A DNA stretch of 64,000 nt from a virus (IMGVR_UViG_3300023174_000058:98188-162187); one strand, 5' to 3'; counted from the first letter of the stretch, positions 9,473 through 19,104 are shown. Numbers and translations: made by a program. Notes: generated by a model from the letters alone, not told the origin.

Positions 9473-11691
9473 TGTTTACAGTTGCTACAATTAACGACTC
9501 ATCGCAAAATTTAATAGCACCATCTGTATACATTGATGGTGTTGAAAAAGAAAACAATACTTACAAAATACACTATTCTCTTGTTGATAACAATAATTCT
9601 TGGATGAACAATGAAGATATTTTAAGTAATCTAAGCGTGTATATAAGCGATGGTATTTCTACAGAAAAAAGACTTTTAAATACAACAATTGCCGCAAATC
9701 AAATAAAAAATAATACTGTAAAAGATTACGCTATTCTATTCAACACTGCTTCAACCGTAACTATAACCGCTTGGAGCGGAAATGAAAATATAAGCAGCAG
9801 CGTAGTCACGCAGTCTGTATTACTTCAATCTAATATTGTAAAGGCATCATATAACGGCGTAACGTATGATTATGTAAATAAAATAAAAGATTTTGATATT
9901 CTAAACTTTATAAATACAATAAACTTAAATACAGGTTCGCAAGTAACTTCAAGCACACCACTAGAAAGCGAGCTATTGATATCTTATAATCCAATTAAAA
10001 AAGCTTCACTTGGTTTTATAATAAATTTAGAAAAGCTATTTACACAAAAATCATCATTTTATAATATTTTAAAAGGTAACGAAAATTATAAAAAGTTAAT
10101 TTTAACAAATTCTAAAATTAATGATAATTTAAGCTATTTTTCGAAGAAAAACTTAACAAAAAAAGCAAAAGACTATACAAAAATAGCCAACCCTATTTCA
10201 GCAAGTATAATAGATGCACAAACGTTTTTATATTATGTTGGCGTCGTTGATGATAACACGCAAATAGACGACAAAAGCTATTATGATATTAGCGCGCATA
10301 TAGAATTTAATGATTTTTCAAATGAATTTATTGGTGATAATATTAGAGAAAGTTTAAAGCAAGCGCAATCATTTTTAGAAAAATACAAAAATAGCTTTAT
10401 AATATCTTGGAATGATACTTCAATAAATGATCCAAATACTTTTGTATTTGAAAATTATTACGAGCAATATACCAAAAATATAGAATCATATATTAATGAT
10501 TTATCACCTCTATGTGCGTTGTTGTCTGGTCTTAGTACACAGAAGTTTGCTAGTTTATTTATGTCACTTTTGCACCCGCTAATGACAACACCAGAATTAT
10601 TAAATAAACTAACTGATTTTACTACGAAATTACAAGACACGATTGAATCTATATCTTCTTTGACGGCAAGAGGCGATGCAATTACAAAAAGTAATGTTAT
10701 ATATGATAAGATTTTTGGTAATTCGGAAGAAAATATCTTTTCTGCTGATTTAAATTATGATTATGACGCTAACACAGGCATTGAATTGCTATCTGCTGAT
10801 AGTGTTTCTGATAGAGCAAAAGAAACAATAACGCCGTTAAAAGAGCTAACGCAAACTGATTTTGAAAGCAGAAAAATATTAGAAGCACGAAAATATTTTA
10901 GTAACCCAAGCGTTTCAACAATTAATCAGATAAATCTATTTTCAATAGCAAGTTTTGACATAAAAGGTACATCATTTCAATCTCTTATTGGATTAACGCA
11001 GACAGATGTTTCCCCATATAATGATGTTTACTTATCAATAAAAGAATATAATGATTTTAATTTTAGCTATAAAAAACCAGAAACTTATTTCTTTCAAATT
11101 TCAAAAGATGGCATAAACATAAAAACATTATCTAACAGAGACAATAAATCTATTAATTCCTTGCAGAAGAGTACATTATTTGATTCAAACCGAGATACAA
11201 AACAATCTTCGCTTAAGTTTATGACTGATACAAACATTAAAAGCCTTTATTATGTATTAGATAATGAAATATTTATTTCTCTTGAAAACATAAAAGATAC
11301 ACAGCACTATAGAGCAGCCAATAACGATGGCACAGGCGAAGCCTCAGTGTTTAAGTACGCAGAATCTTATTTAGAAAATCCTGACTTAAAAGCAAAGACT
11401 TTCATATATTATAATAATCTTTTTAGTATAACAAGCCTAACGGAAGCGAATACAACAGATTTAGACATTTATGAGCTACAAGATAATAAAACTAGCTGTG
11501 TTTCAGATCTTTTTACTAAAAAATTAAGACAATTTAATCGTTTTTTTGCCGTTCGTAAAGCCACTACTAAGCCAACGTACGTATTACCTGTATTAAATTT
11601 ACAAAATGATATTAAATTAAATGTTCCCGCTATTTATCTTAGCAGAAGCACAACGCCAGCAAAAATTAATATATCAACATCTGAATTATAA
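9472..11691 (+). CDS. Hypothetical virion protein (739 aa)
   Basis: Not recognised. The N-terminal ~130 residues are beta-rich and Ig-like in feel (SVYIDGVEKENNTYKIHYSL, later 'TITAWSGNENISSSVV'). The middle (~200-450) is predicted-helical, Lys/Ser/Leu-rich, with 'LKQAQSFLEKYKNSF' and 'LTDFTTKLQDTIESIS'. No catalytic motif, signal peptide or membrane segment is visible. TAATG coupling to genes on both sides puts it in the baseplate/appendage operon, so a structural role is inferred from context only. Confidence 0.45.
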   Translation: MFTVATINDSSQNLIAPSVYIDGVEKENNTYKIHYSLVDNNNSWMNNEDILSNLSVYISDGISTEKRLLNTTIAANQIKNNTVKDYAILFNTASTVTITAWSGNENISSSVVTQSVLLQSNIVKASYNGVTYDYVNKIKDFDILNFINTINLNTGSQVTSSTPLESELLISYNPIKKASLGFIINLEKLFTQKSSFYNILKGNENYKKLILTNSKINDNLSYFSKKNLTKKAKDYTKIANPISASIIDAQTFLYYVGVVDDNTQIDDKSYYDISAHIEFNDFSNEFIGDNIRESLKQAQSFLEKYKNSFIISWNDTSINDPNTFVFENYYEQYTKNIESYINDLSPLCALLSGLSTQKFASLFMSLLHPLMTTPELLNKLTDFTTKLQDTIESISSLTARGDAITKSNVIYDKIFGNSEENIFSADLNYDYDANTGIELLSADSVSDRAKETITPLKELTQTDFESRKILEARKYFSNPSVSTINQINLFSIASFDIKGTSFQSLIGLTQTDVSPYNDVYLSIKEYNDFNFSYKKPETYFFQISKDGINIKTLSNRDNKSINSLQKSTLFDSNRDTKQSSLKFMTDTNIKSLYYVLDNEIFISLENIKDTQHYRAANNDGTGEASVFKYAESYLENPDLKAKTFIYYNNLFSITSLTEANTTDLDIYELQDNKTSCVSDLFTKKLRQFNRFFAVRKATTKPTYVLPVLNLQNDIKLNVPAIYLSRSTTPAKINISTSEL

Positions 11692-13883
11692 TGAGTAAAA
11701 AAGGCAAAAGAGCAATTTATATTAATTCAAATATATTTGCTCAAAATGTAAAACCAGAAAACTTTAATAAAGATTCGGCTGGATCGCAGATCCCTGATCC
11801 AATCCGTTATTATTCTGGTAATTTTTGGACATTTAAGAATAACAATCTTACAAAAACAGACGTTGCTCCACTTTTCAATATCGCCAAAGAAAATTTTAGT
11901 CCTGACACAATCACGCTAACTGTTGATCAAAGCAAATTTTATGAAGACACTTTTGAAAACGGCATACTTATAAAAAAATTTAATAAATCAAGTTGGTTAG
12001 ATTTTATTGAACAAACCGTTCCAGCGCAAGAGCAAATATTTGAAGACTACTATGTAAATTTTGCAGAACCTATAAATATAGCAGAAAGTGGGCAAATTGC
12101 GGAAGGTGATATAAGTTTTTTAAATAGAGAATTTATATTTAATTTTTATTCTCCTTCTTACGAAGCTCTTCTATCCGACCAAACTTTTGATGTAACAATT
12201 TTACCAACAGTATATAACGTATTAAGAAACAATCAGGTCGATATAAGAACTGAGGAAGAAAATCTAATCTTATCTCTTGGTGGGTTTATAGAATCAAATT
12301 ACGTTGATTCACTCACTACATCTAATAAAACAAACGATTTATTAAAAGAATATTTTAATCAATACGCAGAAACTTTTGTCCTACCAGACGTTGCACCTGT
12401 AAAAAAGCGCATAAGACAAACAAATTCAATTATTAATTTAAATACAGAAACATTATCACTAGTAAAAAAATTAAACAATAAATATGTTCCGTTTCCATTT
12501 TATATGCAGACAGAATTTAGTAATCTAGCTTCAGAATATAACAATCTAATTCATGTTTTAGATGATTTTGAAGGAACAAAAGACAATCTACTTTCATATA
12601 TACAAAATCAATTCAGCATTAAAACAAAAAATTTTTTGTACAGTAGCGATGATGTTACACCAACAGAATTACAATTACAAGAGTTAGATATTAAAACTTG
12701 GATAGACAGTAATATAGCAAGAACCACAGCGACTGACGTTAATATCACTCCATCTGTTGCTATATCATTTAGCCAATTAATCGATTATCTTAAAGATAAT
12801 ATAAAAATAAAAAATCGTAAATATGAAAATTTTGTAAAAGAATCATGCTTCTACGATGTTCTTTTTTATAAAATTGAAAAAAGGCAATTTAACTACAATA
12901 AACAAAATAAACCAATAAATACGTACTTTGTAACTCCAGATAAAGGTGATTTAATAAAGTTTATCGATACTCAAATAAAGTATGGGGTAGATTATTACTA
13001 TACAATCACCGCCTATACAATGGTTATCGGTTCAGAATATAATTATACGCCATATTATAACGAAACAAACAAGCTAGAAAAGCAAAGGGATATAGAAAAA
13101 GGTAAATACAAACTAAATGTAACTGCTAAACCAGCGTATAAAATACTTGAAATCCCATTTGCCAAATTCACAGGTGCAGTACATGAAAAACCATACACAA
13201 AACCTGTTATGAGCGTTTCACAGTTAGAAAATGAATTATTCTTTAGACTATTAGATTCGGATTTACAAAGCTCAGAAGAGTTTGAGATTGTTGAAAATAA
13301 TGATTTTAAGTTATTTGAAAATATAAGACTCTCTCAAGATAACGAAAATCCAAATGAAATTGTTTCTTCTATCAATAATAATGCTAATGTAAGATTACAA
13401 ATTTACAAAACAACAAATTATCCAACAAATTATTTATCTTTCCAAAATAAATTATATAAAACACTAATATTAGAAAATAACAATAAAAGCTTTATAGATA
13501 CAATCCTAGACAATACAAAATATTATTATATGTTCCGTTTTTTAAACGAGCATAATGTGCCTTCTAATGTTTCAAAAATTATAGAAGTTAAATTAATAAA
13601 TGAAGAAGGCTATTATTACTTAGAAACAAAAGACATAGATGTTAAGACGCCATATCCTAAGAAGAATTTTAAGGCTATGAAAAGATATCTTCTTGTTAGG
13701 CCAAGCGTTTTACAAGTTCAGCCACATTTCGATAAAGACATAAAAACAATAGATGATGTTTATTTAGGAACAAATCAGCAAAATGTATGGGACAAACCGT
13801 TTGTTCTTAAAATAACATCAAATAAAACAAATAGAGTTTTAAAATTTAACTTTACGGCAACATTAGATAAGAAAAAAGAATAA
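11691..13883 (+). CDS. Hypothetical virion protein (730 aa)
   Basis: Not recognised. A basic N-terminus (MSKKGKRAIYINSNIFAQN) is followed by mixed alpha/beta sequence rich in Asn, Lys and Tyr; a segment near 435-450 reads 'GVDYYYTITAYTMVIGSEY', like an Fn3-type strand pair. No enzymatic motif or membrane segment. It is the last gene of the TAATG-coupled run that starts with the gp6-like gene; after it comes a 35-base gap with a good ribosome-binding site (AGAGGA) for the next gene. Structural role inferred from position. Confidence 0.45.
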   Translation: MSKKGKRAIYINSNIFAQNVKPENFNKDSAGSQIPDPIRYYSGNFWTFKNNNLTKTDVAPLFNIAKENFSPDTITLTVDQSKFYEDTFENGILIKKFNKSSWLDFIEQTVPAQEQIFEDYYVNFAEPINIAESGQIAEGDISFLNREFIFNFYSPSYEALLSDQTFDVTILPTVYNVLRNNQVDIRTEEENLILSLGGFIESNYVDSLTTSNKTNDLLKEYFNQYAETFVLPDVAPVKKRIRQTNSIINLNTETLSLVKKLNNKYVPFPFYMQTEFSNLASEYNNLIHVLDDFEGTKDNLLSYIQNQFSIKTKNFLYSSDDVTPTELQLQELDIKTWIDSNIARTTATDVNITPSVAISFSQLIDYLKDNIKIKNRKYENFVKESCFYDVLFYKIEKRQFNYNKQNKPINTYFVTPDKGDLIKFIDTQIKYGVDYYYTITAYTMVIGSEYNYTPYYNETNKLEKQRDIEKGKYKLNVTAKPAYKILEIPFAKFTGAVHEKPYTKPVMSVSQLENELFFRLLDSDLQSSEEFEIVENNDFKLFENIRLSQDNENPNEIVSSINNNANVRLQIYKTTNYPTNYLSFQNKLYKTLILENNNKSFIDTILDNTKYYYMFRFLNEHNVPSNVSKIIEVKLINEEGYYYLETKDIDVKTPYPKKNFKAMKRYLLVRPSVLQVQPHFDKDIKTIDDVYLGTNQQNVWDKPFVLKITSNKTNRVLKFNFTATLDKKKE

Positions 13884-13918
13884 AACGACCTAATTATAAA
13901 CAGTAAAGAGGATAAATT

Positions 13919-14845
13919 ATGGCATCATTTCTAAATAATAGCGGCGATATCATCTTAGATGCCGTTTTAACAGATTACGGTAGACAACTATTAGCCAAAG
14001 GCGATGGTTCTTTTAACATAACAAAGTTTGCTTTTGGTGATGATGAAATCGATTATTCATTATGGGATGCAAATCAAACTACGGCCCTTAAAGATGTAGA
14101 GATACTAGGAACCCCAATTCTTGAAGCTTTTACAAATAATGCTGCTTCTATGAAAAGTAAGTTACTAACACTTAATATTGAAAATCTTTTATACCTCCCA
14201 ATTCTTAAATTAAATACAAATATCTTTAATACATCAAGTTTTAATTCTCAATTTACTGGTTTTGTTGTCCCAATCGATGACTCAAACAATACTACTACAA
14301 CATCATTTACGCCAACAAATTCAGTTTATTTAACTGAGGGTCTAGTTAATTACAGCAATCTATTAACGATAGACCAAGGTATTGATTCAAGCGATACCGA
14401 CAACAGAAAAAGCCTTGAGCAAGAAATTCCAGAGTTATATGAAAAAGAATATAACATTATTATGGATAATAGATTAGGTACTTTAGCATCTTCTATAAAT
14501 GGCACACCAGAGACGCCAGTAAGCATAGACGACGATAATATGGCAACATATAAAGTTTCTCTAACAAGCGCTGGCGGGTTTGTAACAAAAATCCCTGCAA
14601 ACGGAACAAGCCCAACACAAAATGCAATTATAAATGGTTATCAAGGCACAAGACTACAATTTACTGTGTTACCAACAAGAACAGTTGAAAATAACAATAT
14701 ACTCGATAGATTGGGTGAACAGTTACAAATTAATCCAATTGACCCAACTGCTTATTATAGAACTGTTCGTACATCAGTCACAGTAGTCGGTATAACAACT
14801 GGTTATTCAGTAGAAATACCTGTTTTATTTGCTAAAAAAGTTTAA
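13919..14845 (+). CDS. Virion protein with 'FL..(I/V)L...LT..GR.LL' domain (paralogue of 8639-9472)
   Basis: 308 residues. The first ~50 residues carry the module also found at 8639: FLNNSGDIILDAVLTDYGRQ, then LLAKGDGSFNITKFAFGDDE. The GDGSF...FA.GDDEI pattern is frequent in tail-associated proteins of large myoviruses. The C-terminal ~100 residues are beta-rich and end in 'VEIPVLFAKKV'. The start has a good AGAGGA site 8 bases upstream. Together with the next gene it looks like part of a set of baseplate-peripheral or decoration-type proteins. Biochemical role unknown. Confidence 0.55.
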   Translation: MASFLNNSGDIILDAVLTDYGRQLLAKGDGSFNITKFAFGDDEIDYSLWDANQTTALKDVEILGTPILEAFTNNAASMKSKLLTLNIENLLYLPILKLNTNIFNTSSFNSQFTGFVVPIDDSNNTTTTSFTPTNSVYLTEGLVNYSNLLTIDQGIDSSDTDNRKSLEQEIPELYEKEYNIIMDNRLGTLASSINGTPETPVSIDDDNMATYKVSLTSAGGFVTKIPANGTSPTQNAIINGYQGTRLQFTVLPTRTVENNNILDRLGEQLQINPIDPTAYYRTVRTSVTVVGITTGYSVEIPVLFAKKV

Positions 14846-14857
14846 TAGGAATATAAT

Positions 14858-15928
14858 ATGGCATCTTCATATAAATATCTTGGCACCAATGACCGTGTTG
14901 TTTCAACAACAAATTTAACTGAGCAAGTAACAGAAGCGCAAGGATCCGCATGGTCTGCAACTGGCTTACCAGTGAGCTCTCCTGTTTTTGTTAAATATGC
15001 TTCCAGCAGTTTAAATGTATTTGACGTAACAATTGGTAGAAGCAGCGAAACAACAAGCTCAAATTCAACAACGTTAGCAAGAGAACAGGCAAACTATAAC
15101 CAAATGGCAAAAGTGCTCCTTGGACACGATGCTAGCGGACAGATACTAAAGTTTAGCCTTGATGCCGATGCTAGCATCTCAAACAATATTTTGCACAATG
15201 CTATATTCCTAAATTTCGCAAGAACGCAATTTAAAGATAAAATTAAAAGCGGCACATTTAAAATTTTAGTAAATGTAAGCGGTGCATCAGATGTATATCT
15301 TTCTGATACAAGCGGAACGGTTGGTCCAACTGTCAGAGAAGCGCAAACTGGGGAAGTTGGTCTTCTTTATGTAAGCGGTGCGGCTACAACTTCTGGCCTT
15401 ACTTCATCACTAAATGTTACTGGTGGGCTTGTATTTTATGAAGCCGGTATAGCAGTTATATCTCCTTATATCTTTTCTAAATATGGAATTAATGCGCCTC
15501 CCTCTTCTTCAAATGATACTTTTGATACAAATTCAAGCGGAATATTAACTAATATTGGATATTTTAGTGGCAGTACTACGGTCGGTGCCACATTCGTAAG
15601 CAGCAGTACCCCAATTTCTGCTTCCGCTTACGGTTTCAGTAGTAATCTATTAACTGCCAGCTTCCAAGCAGTAACAGAACTAAATTCAACTGTTTATTTC
15701 TGCCGTGCATTTAATAATGAGTTTAACTATTCATCAAACCCAACCTATCTTAGCAGCAGCCAAATAATTGTCAAAGAAGGTGATCCAATGAACCAACCTG
15801 TTTCATATATAACAAGCGTTGGTTTATATGATGACAATAACCAGCTCTTAGCGGTGGCTAAGTTATCAGAACCAATCAAGAAAACCCCAGATACAGAATT
15901 AATCGCGAGAGTTCGTCTGGACTTCTAA
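14858..15928 (+). CDS. Virion protein with C-terminal 'GLYD' module
   Basis: 356 residues, Ser/Thr/Ala-rich beta sequence. The last ~45 residues (VSYITSVGLYDDNNQLLAVA, then LSEPIKKTPDTELIARVRLD) match the C-terminus of the gene at 16194 (TYITKIGLYDKDKKLIGIAS, then LSNPVRKTENREFIFKLKLD). So two neighbouring proteins share a C-terminal module with consensus YIT..GLYD....L...A.LS.P..KT. Upstream spacing is 12 bases with a weak AGGAA site. No catalytic motif. A role in the virion is inferred from the module and neighbours. Confidence 0.5.
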   Translation: MASSYKYLGTNDRVVSTTNLTEQVTEAQGSAWSATGLPVSSPVFVKYASSSLNVFDVTIGRSSETTSSNSTTLAREQANYNQMAKVLLGHDASGQILKFSLDADASISNNILHNAIFLNFARTQFKDKIKSGTFKILVNVSGASDVYLSDTSGTVGPTVREAQTGEVGLLYVSGAATTSGLTSSLNVTGGLVFYEAGIAVISPYIFSKYGINAPPSSSNDTFDTNSSGILTNIGYFSGSTTVGATFVSSSTPISASAYGFSSNLLTASFQAVTELNSTVYFCRAFNNEFNYSSNPTYLSSSQIIVKEGDPMNQPVSYITSVGLYDDNNQLLAVAKLSEPIKKTPDTELIARVRLDF

Positions 15929-15929
15929 A

Positions 15930-16115
15930 ATGAAAAACATTAACGCAACAATAAAAAATGCAGCAAAAAATACAAATACAATAAAGTTTAATAAATGGAA
16001 AGGGGTAGTCAATGGTAACATTTTTGATCCCACTCCTTATCCAACCGCTGCTGGCTGTGAAATACAACTAGATTTTAGCTGCGAAGACAATAGCCAATAT
16101 ATTGGGGTTGTTTAA
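15930..16115 (+). CDS. Small hypothetical protein (61 aa)
   Basis: Starts one base after the previous stop and ends just before a strong terminator, so it is the last gene of its transcription unit. Lys/Asn-rich N-terminus (KNAAKNTNTIKFNKWKG), two cysteines in the C-terminal third. No family recognised. Spacing and position favour a real gene over chance, but no Shine-Dalgarno is evident, so translation may depend on termination of the gene before it. Confidence 0.5.
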   Translation: MKNINATIKNAAKNTNTIKFNKWKGVVNGNIFDPTPYPTAAGCEIQLDFSCEDNSQYIGVV

Positions 16116-16132
16116 AAAGAAATAAAATATAG

Positions 16133-16169
16133 TAAGCGGTGCCCACAAAGCACCGCTTATTTTATTTTG
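16133..16169 (+). terminator. Intrinsic terminator
   Basis: Perfect inverted repeat: left arm TAAGCGGTGC at 16133-16142, loop CCACAAA, right arm GCACCGCTTA at 16150-16159, followed by the T-rich run TTTTATTTT. It closes the first long operon after the 61-aa gene. Confidence 0.85.
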
Positions 16170-16175
16170 TGAAAA

Positions 16176-16183
16176 CTATATAT
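16176..16183 (+). promoter_or_regulatory. Putative late promoter element (variant CTATATAT)
   Basis: CTATATAT, one base from the recurrent CTATTTAT motif, preceded by AAA, lying between the terminator above and the start codon at 16194. Only 10 bases separate its end from the ATG, so a transcript starting downstream of it would have a very short leader. Weakest by spacing, supported by the terminator-motif arrangement. Confidence 0.25.
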
Positions 16184-16193
16184 TATTAGATAA

Positions 16194-17099
16194 ATGCCAA
16201 ATTATATAATATATAAAGACTCTTCTCGCGCAAGACCGCGAAACGTCTCAGAAGAAGCGTATAATTCAGCCAGCTATGGCACAGAATATGTGTATTCTCC
16301 AAATGATTCACGATTTGATGCTTACTATTTTAGCAGTAGCGCACAATTTGCAAGCGAAGATCATAAAAAAATAAGATCATTAAAAAATATCGTAAATAGA
16401 CATTCTGCTTACGACGATATCTATAACATAAATAACTTTTATAATACAACCTCAAGTTTGTTAACAATAAATTCTTATTATTTGGGCTCCGGGATACAAC
16501 CGGGGACAGTTCAACTAACATTTTATTTTTCAGGTTCAATTTTAGATAGAGCCATTGATTCAAAAGAAAACGGTGTTTTATCAAGCAGTTTAAATGGTAA
16601 AGTAGGAATTGTTCTTTACAAAGAGGGCGTTATTCTATTAAACAATACTTCCTCTCTTACCGGCGTTTCTGTTAGCGTCAATAATTCAATTGATTATCCA
16701 AGGTGGACAAACTTTTTTGCTAATGATTCTCAAGACGACGACGGTCTATATTCAGATGTAGAATTCGCATATAACGAATCAGTACCAACAGCAATTTGGT
16801 ATGCTTCAGCCGATAAATATGATTTAAATCATTCAAATAATGAAACTTATATTCAATCTGGGAGCTATTCGTACGTAACAAACTCATTGGCATATTTTGA
16901 AAACAAAAAAATGGCAATAAAAAATGTAGTAAAATCGCCATTTACTAGTGGTTCTGCTCAATTTGAAAAAGAAACCTATATAACAAAAATAGGTTTATAT
17001 GATAAAGATAAAAAATTAATTGGAATTGCGTCTTTATCAAACCCAGTTAGAAAAACCGAAAATAGAGAGTTTATTTTTAAATTAAAATTAGATTTATAA
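16194..17099 (+). CDS. Virion protein with C-terminal 'GLYD' module (paralogue of 14858-15928)
   Basis: 301 residues. The C-terminus carries the YIT..GLYD....L...A.LS.P..KT module shared with the gene at 14858. The N-terminus differs: basic and Tyr-rich (KDSSRARPRNVSEEAYNSAS). The central part is beta-rich (GTVQLTFYFSGSILDRAID, then KVGIVLYKEGVILL). No Shine-Dalgarno is obvious before this ATG and the leader after the candidate promoter is very short, so initiation may be weak or leaderless-like. The stop is one base before the next start. Structural role inferred. Confidence 0.5.
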   Translation: MPNYIIYKDSSRARPRNVSEEAYNSASYGTEYVYSPNDSRFDAYYFSSSAQFASEDHKKIRSLKNIVNRHSAYDDIYNINNFYNTTSSLLTINSYYLGSGIQPGTVQLTFYFSGSILDRAIDSKENGVLSSSLNGKVGIVLYKEGVILLNNTSSLTGVSVSVNNSIDYPRWTNFFANDSQDDDGLYSDVEFAYNESVPTAIWYASADKYDLNHSNNETYIQSGSYSYVTNSLAYFENKKMAIKNVVKSPFTSGSAQFEKETYITKIGLYDKDKKLIGIASLSNPVRKTENREFIFKLKLDL

Positions 17100-17100
17100 A

Positions 17101-18183
17101 ATGGATAAAAAAGAACCTTTAATAGATTTAACTTATGCGTCATCCATAGAAAATGTTGATTTTGCTATCTACGATTGGTTAGATAGACAATTAAATTTAT
17201 CTTGCGATACAAAAGATGGTTTTAAAAAAGTTCCAGTTATCTGGGTAACACCTGAAAGAGCTTTTCAAATTAAACAAAATAAAGAATTTAGAGATATTAA
17301 TGGAACAATAAACCCGCCGTTAATGACGATTGAAAGAACAAATATTTTAAAAGATGTTAGAAATAACGGAACATATTATACAAACCTACCACCGAAAGAC
17401 AATAGGCAGATAATTTCAAGAAGAATAAATCAAAAGAAGACTTCTGAATTTGCTAATGCTGATTATCAAAAGCAATACGGTTATGTACAGTTTGCTAGAC
17501 CGCGTAAAAATGAAAAAGTAGTATATGAATTTAAAAGCATGTTATTGCCTGTGTATGCAACTTTTACATACAACATTAATGTATTTACACAGTTTCAACA
17601 GCAAATGAATGAAATATTACAGCCATTCCTCGCAAAAACTGGCAGTACAAGATATTTCTTGGTTGAACGAGATGGCTACAAATACGAATGCTTTATTGAA
17701 GGAAATATAGATAACAAAAATAATATAGCTTCTATGGAAGAAGAAGAGCGTAGATATATTTCTACTATTACTATAAAAGTATTAGCGAATCTTATTTCAG
17801 ATGGGAAAAATCAAGAAGATACCATTATTAAAACATTTGAAAATGCGGTTGAGCTAAAAATACCAAGAGAGTCATTAATAATCGCAAAAGAGGAGCTTAA
17901 AGCCCCTAAAGAAATAACTAAACCATTATCAGCAAATAGCGCACAATTAGTAACTTCAAATGTAGCAATTAAGAAAGTATTTACAATTGGTAATGGAATT
18001 GATTCTATTTATCAAGTTAATCACAATTTAGCTAGCAGGGATTTATATGTAATTGTAAGAGAAAATTTTGATGGTTATTCGACCGTTGAAGTTGCTATAG
18101 ACTATACAGACTTAAATCATATAGATATAGACATGGGCGATGTAATTAATACTGATTCATATGTTGTTACAATAATCGGTTAG
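17101..18183 (+). CDS. Conserved virion/tail protein with C-terminal fibre-type beta domain
   Basis: 360 residues. The N-terminal half has 'VPVIWVTPERAFQIK' followed by GTINPPLMTIERTN, a pattern I have seen in tail-associated proteins of large myoviruses but cannot name. The middle contains 'PVYATFTYNINVFTQFQQQM' and 'ERDGYKYECFIEGN'. The C-terminal ~70 residues (VFTIGNGIDSIYQVNHNLAS, then DLYVIVRE) resemble the 'IGdG....f.vtHnl.t.dv.V' domain found at ends of phage fibre proteins. It is last in its unit: the following 39-base gap carries the CTATTTAT motif. Role: probably baseplate or fibre attachment; uncertain. Confidence 0.5.
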   Translation: MDKKEPLIDLTYASSIENVDFAIYDWLDRQLNLSCDTKDGFKKVPVIWVTPERAFQIKQNKEFRDINGTINPPLMTIERTNILKDVRNNGTYYTNLPPKDNRQIISRRINQKKTSEFANADYQKQYGYVQFARPRKNEKVVYEFKSMLLPVYATFTYNINVFTQFQQQMNEILQPFLAKTGSTRYFLVERDGYKYECFIEGNIDNKNNIASMEEEERRYISTITIKVLANLISDGKNQEDTIIKTFENAVELKIPRESLIIAKEELKAPKEITKPLSANSAQLVTSNVAIKKVFTIGNGIDSIYQVNHNLASRDLYVIVRENFDGYSTVEVAIDYTDLNHIDIDMGDVINTDSYVVTIIG

Positions 18184-18197
18184 TATAATTTATATAA

Positions 18198-18205
18198 CTA
18201 TTTAT
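18198..18205 (+). promoter_or_regulatory. Putative late promoter element CTATTTAT
   Basis: Exact CTATTTAT within TAACTATTTATAGG, 25 bases before the ATG at 18223 and followed by an AGAGGAAA ribosome-binding site. One of the best copies of the recurrent intergenic motif. Confidence 0.45.
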
Positions 18206-18222
18206 AGGTTAGAGGAAATAAA

Positions 18223-19104
18223 ATGTCATTACCAGTAAAAGATGGAAATGGTTCGCTAACAGCACTAAAAACTACACTATCAGCCTCAGAACATCTACCA
18301 CATCACATCGTACAATCAGTCGCTAGTACGGTTTCTGTTACTGGTACTATTGGAGTAGGTAATTCATTAACGATTGGCACAATTTCTGATACTGTACAGC
18401 TAGAGGTAGATAACTACTCTTATCCGGGTGGGACTTACGGTGCTTTAGTGACTAAAATAACAGCTTCAAGCGGAGATCCCGTACATGTTTCGGCTTCTAA
18501 GAGCAATCCAGTTTTCGTTGTTTCCGATAGTGATAAGCCAGTTTATGTATATAGCGAAGACGGTAAACCAGTTTTCGTTACAAGCTCAGAAGGTCGTGTT
18601 GTTTTCGTTTCAGCTTCAGCAAACAGCCCAGTTTCAGTTACTTCAAGCGCGAATAAGCCAATTTATGTTACAAATGATTCATATTATCCTGTTTATGTTA
18701 CATCTTCAGAATCTTATCCTGTAACAACTAAAGAAAAGTTACCAAGCTTAATAGTAAGAGCCAATTTTTCAACTTTTGCTGGTACTATCAACTGGGCTGC
18801 AACCGGTTCTTCAAACATTAGCGGAACATTTATTTTAGCAGATTCTTCTTCTACTAGAAGGGGTCTTATGTTTGCCAACAACACAAACAAAGATTTGTAT
18901 ATTGCACTTGGGAATACTGATTTTGCAAGTACGAATGGGTTTTTATTATCAAATACGGCTTCTGCCCCAATAGCCTATTCTTTTGTTCTTTATCCATCTG
19001 GGACGTATTTTGCAGAGCCATCTTTTGCTGGAATAAAGCATAGTGGTTTCTTTGTTAGCTCATCTAACATAGATGTTCAAGTCAACGTATTTAAAACAGA
19101 GTAA
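18223..19104 (+). CDS. Virion protein with eight tandem decapeptide beta repeats
   Basis: 293 residues. The N-terminus 'SLPVKDGNGSLTALKTT' is typical of small phage virion/decoration proteins. Residues 86-165 are eight consecutive ten-residue repeats with consensus P-(V/I)-x-V-x-x-S-x-x-x (for example PVFVTSSEGR, PVSVTSSANK, PVYVTSSESY). The alternation of V/aromatic positions suggests a regular beta-solenoid or extended trimeric beta shaft. The C-terminal ~115 residues form another beta-rich domain (RRGLMFANNTNKDLYIALGN). A good Shine-Dalgarno (AGAGGAA) and the CTATTTAT element precede it. Likely a short fibre or head/tail decoration; target unknown. Confidence 0.6.
   Translation: MSLPVKDGNGSLTALKTTLSASEHLPHHIVQSVASTVSVTGTIGVGNSLTIGTISDTVQLEVDNYSYPGGTYGALVTKITASSGDPVHVSASKSNPVFVVSDSDKPVYVYSEDGKPVFVTSSEGRVVFVSASANSPVSVTSSANKPIYVTNDSYYPVYVTSSESYPVTTKEKLPSLIVRANFSTFAGTINWAATGSSNISGTFILADSSSTRRGLMFANNTNKDLYIALGNTDFASTNGFLLSNTASAPIAYSFVLYPSGTYFAEPSFAGIKHSGFFVSSSNIDVQVNVFKTE
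18478..18717 (+). repeat. Eight tandem 30-bp units coding decapeptide repeats
   Basis: Eight in-frame 30-base units starting at codon 86 of the gene, each beginning with a Pro-Val, Val-Val or Pro-Ile codon pair. Protein repeats are clear; DNA copies have diverged at synonymous sites, so selection acts on the peptide pattern and the array is not a recent duplication. Confidence 0.8.

Noticed and set aside
18478-18717. Tandem 30-base units considered as a CRISPR array or origin iterons
   Set aside because: Units are in frame, diverged at the DNA level, with no spacers, and encode a clear decapeptide repeat.
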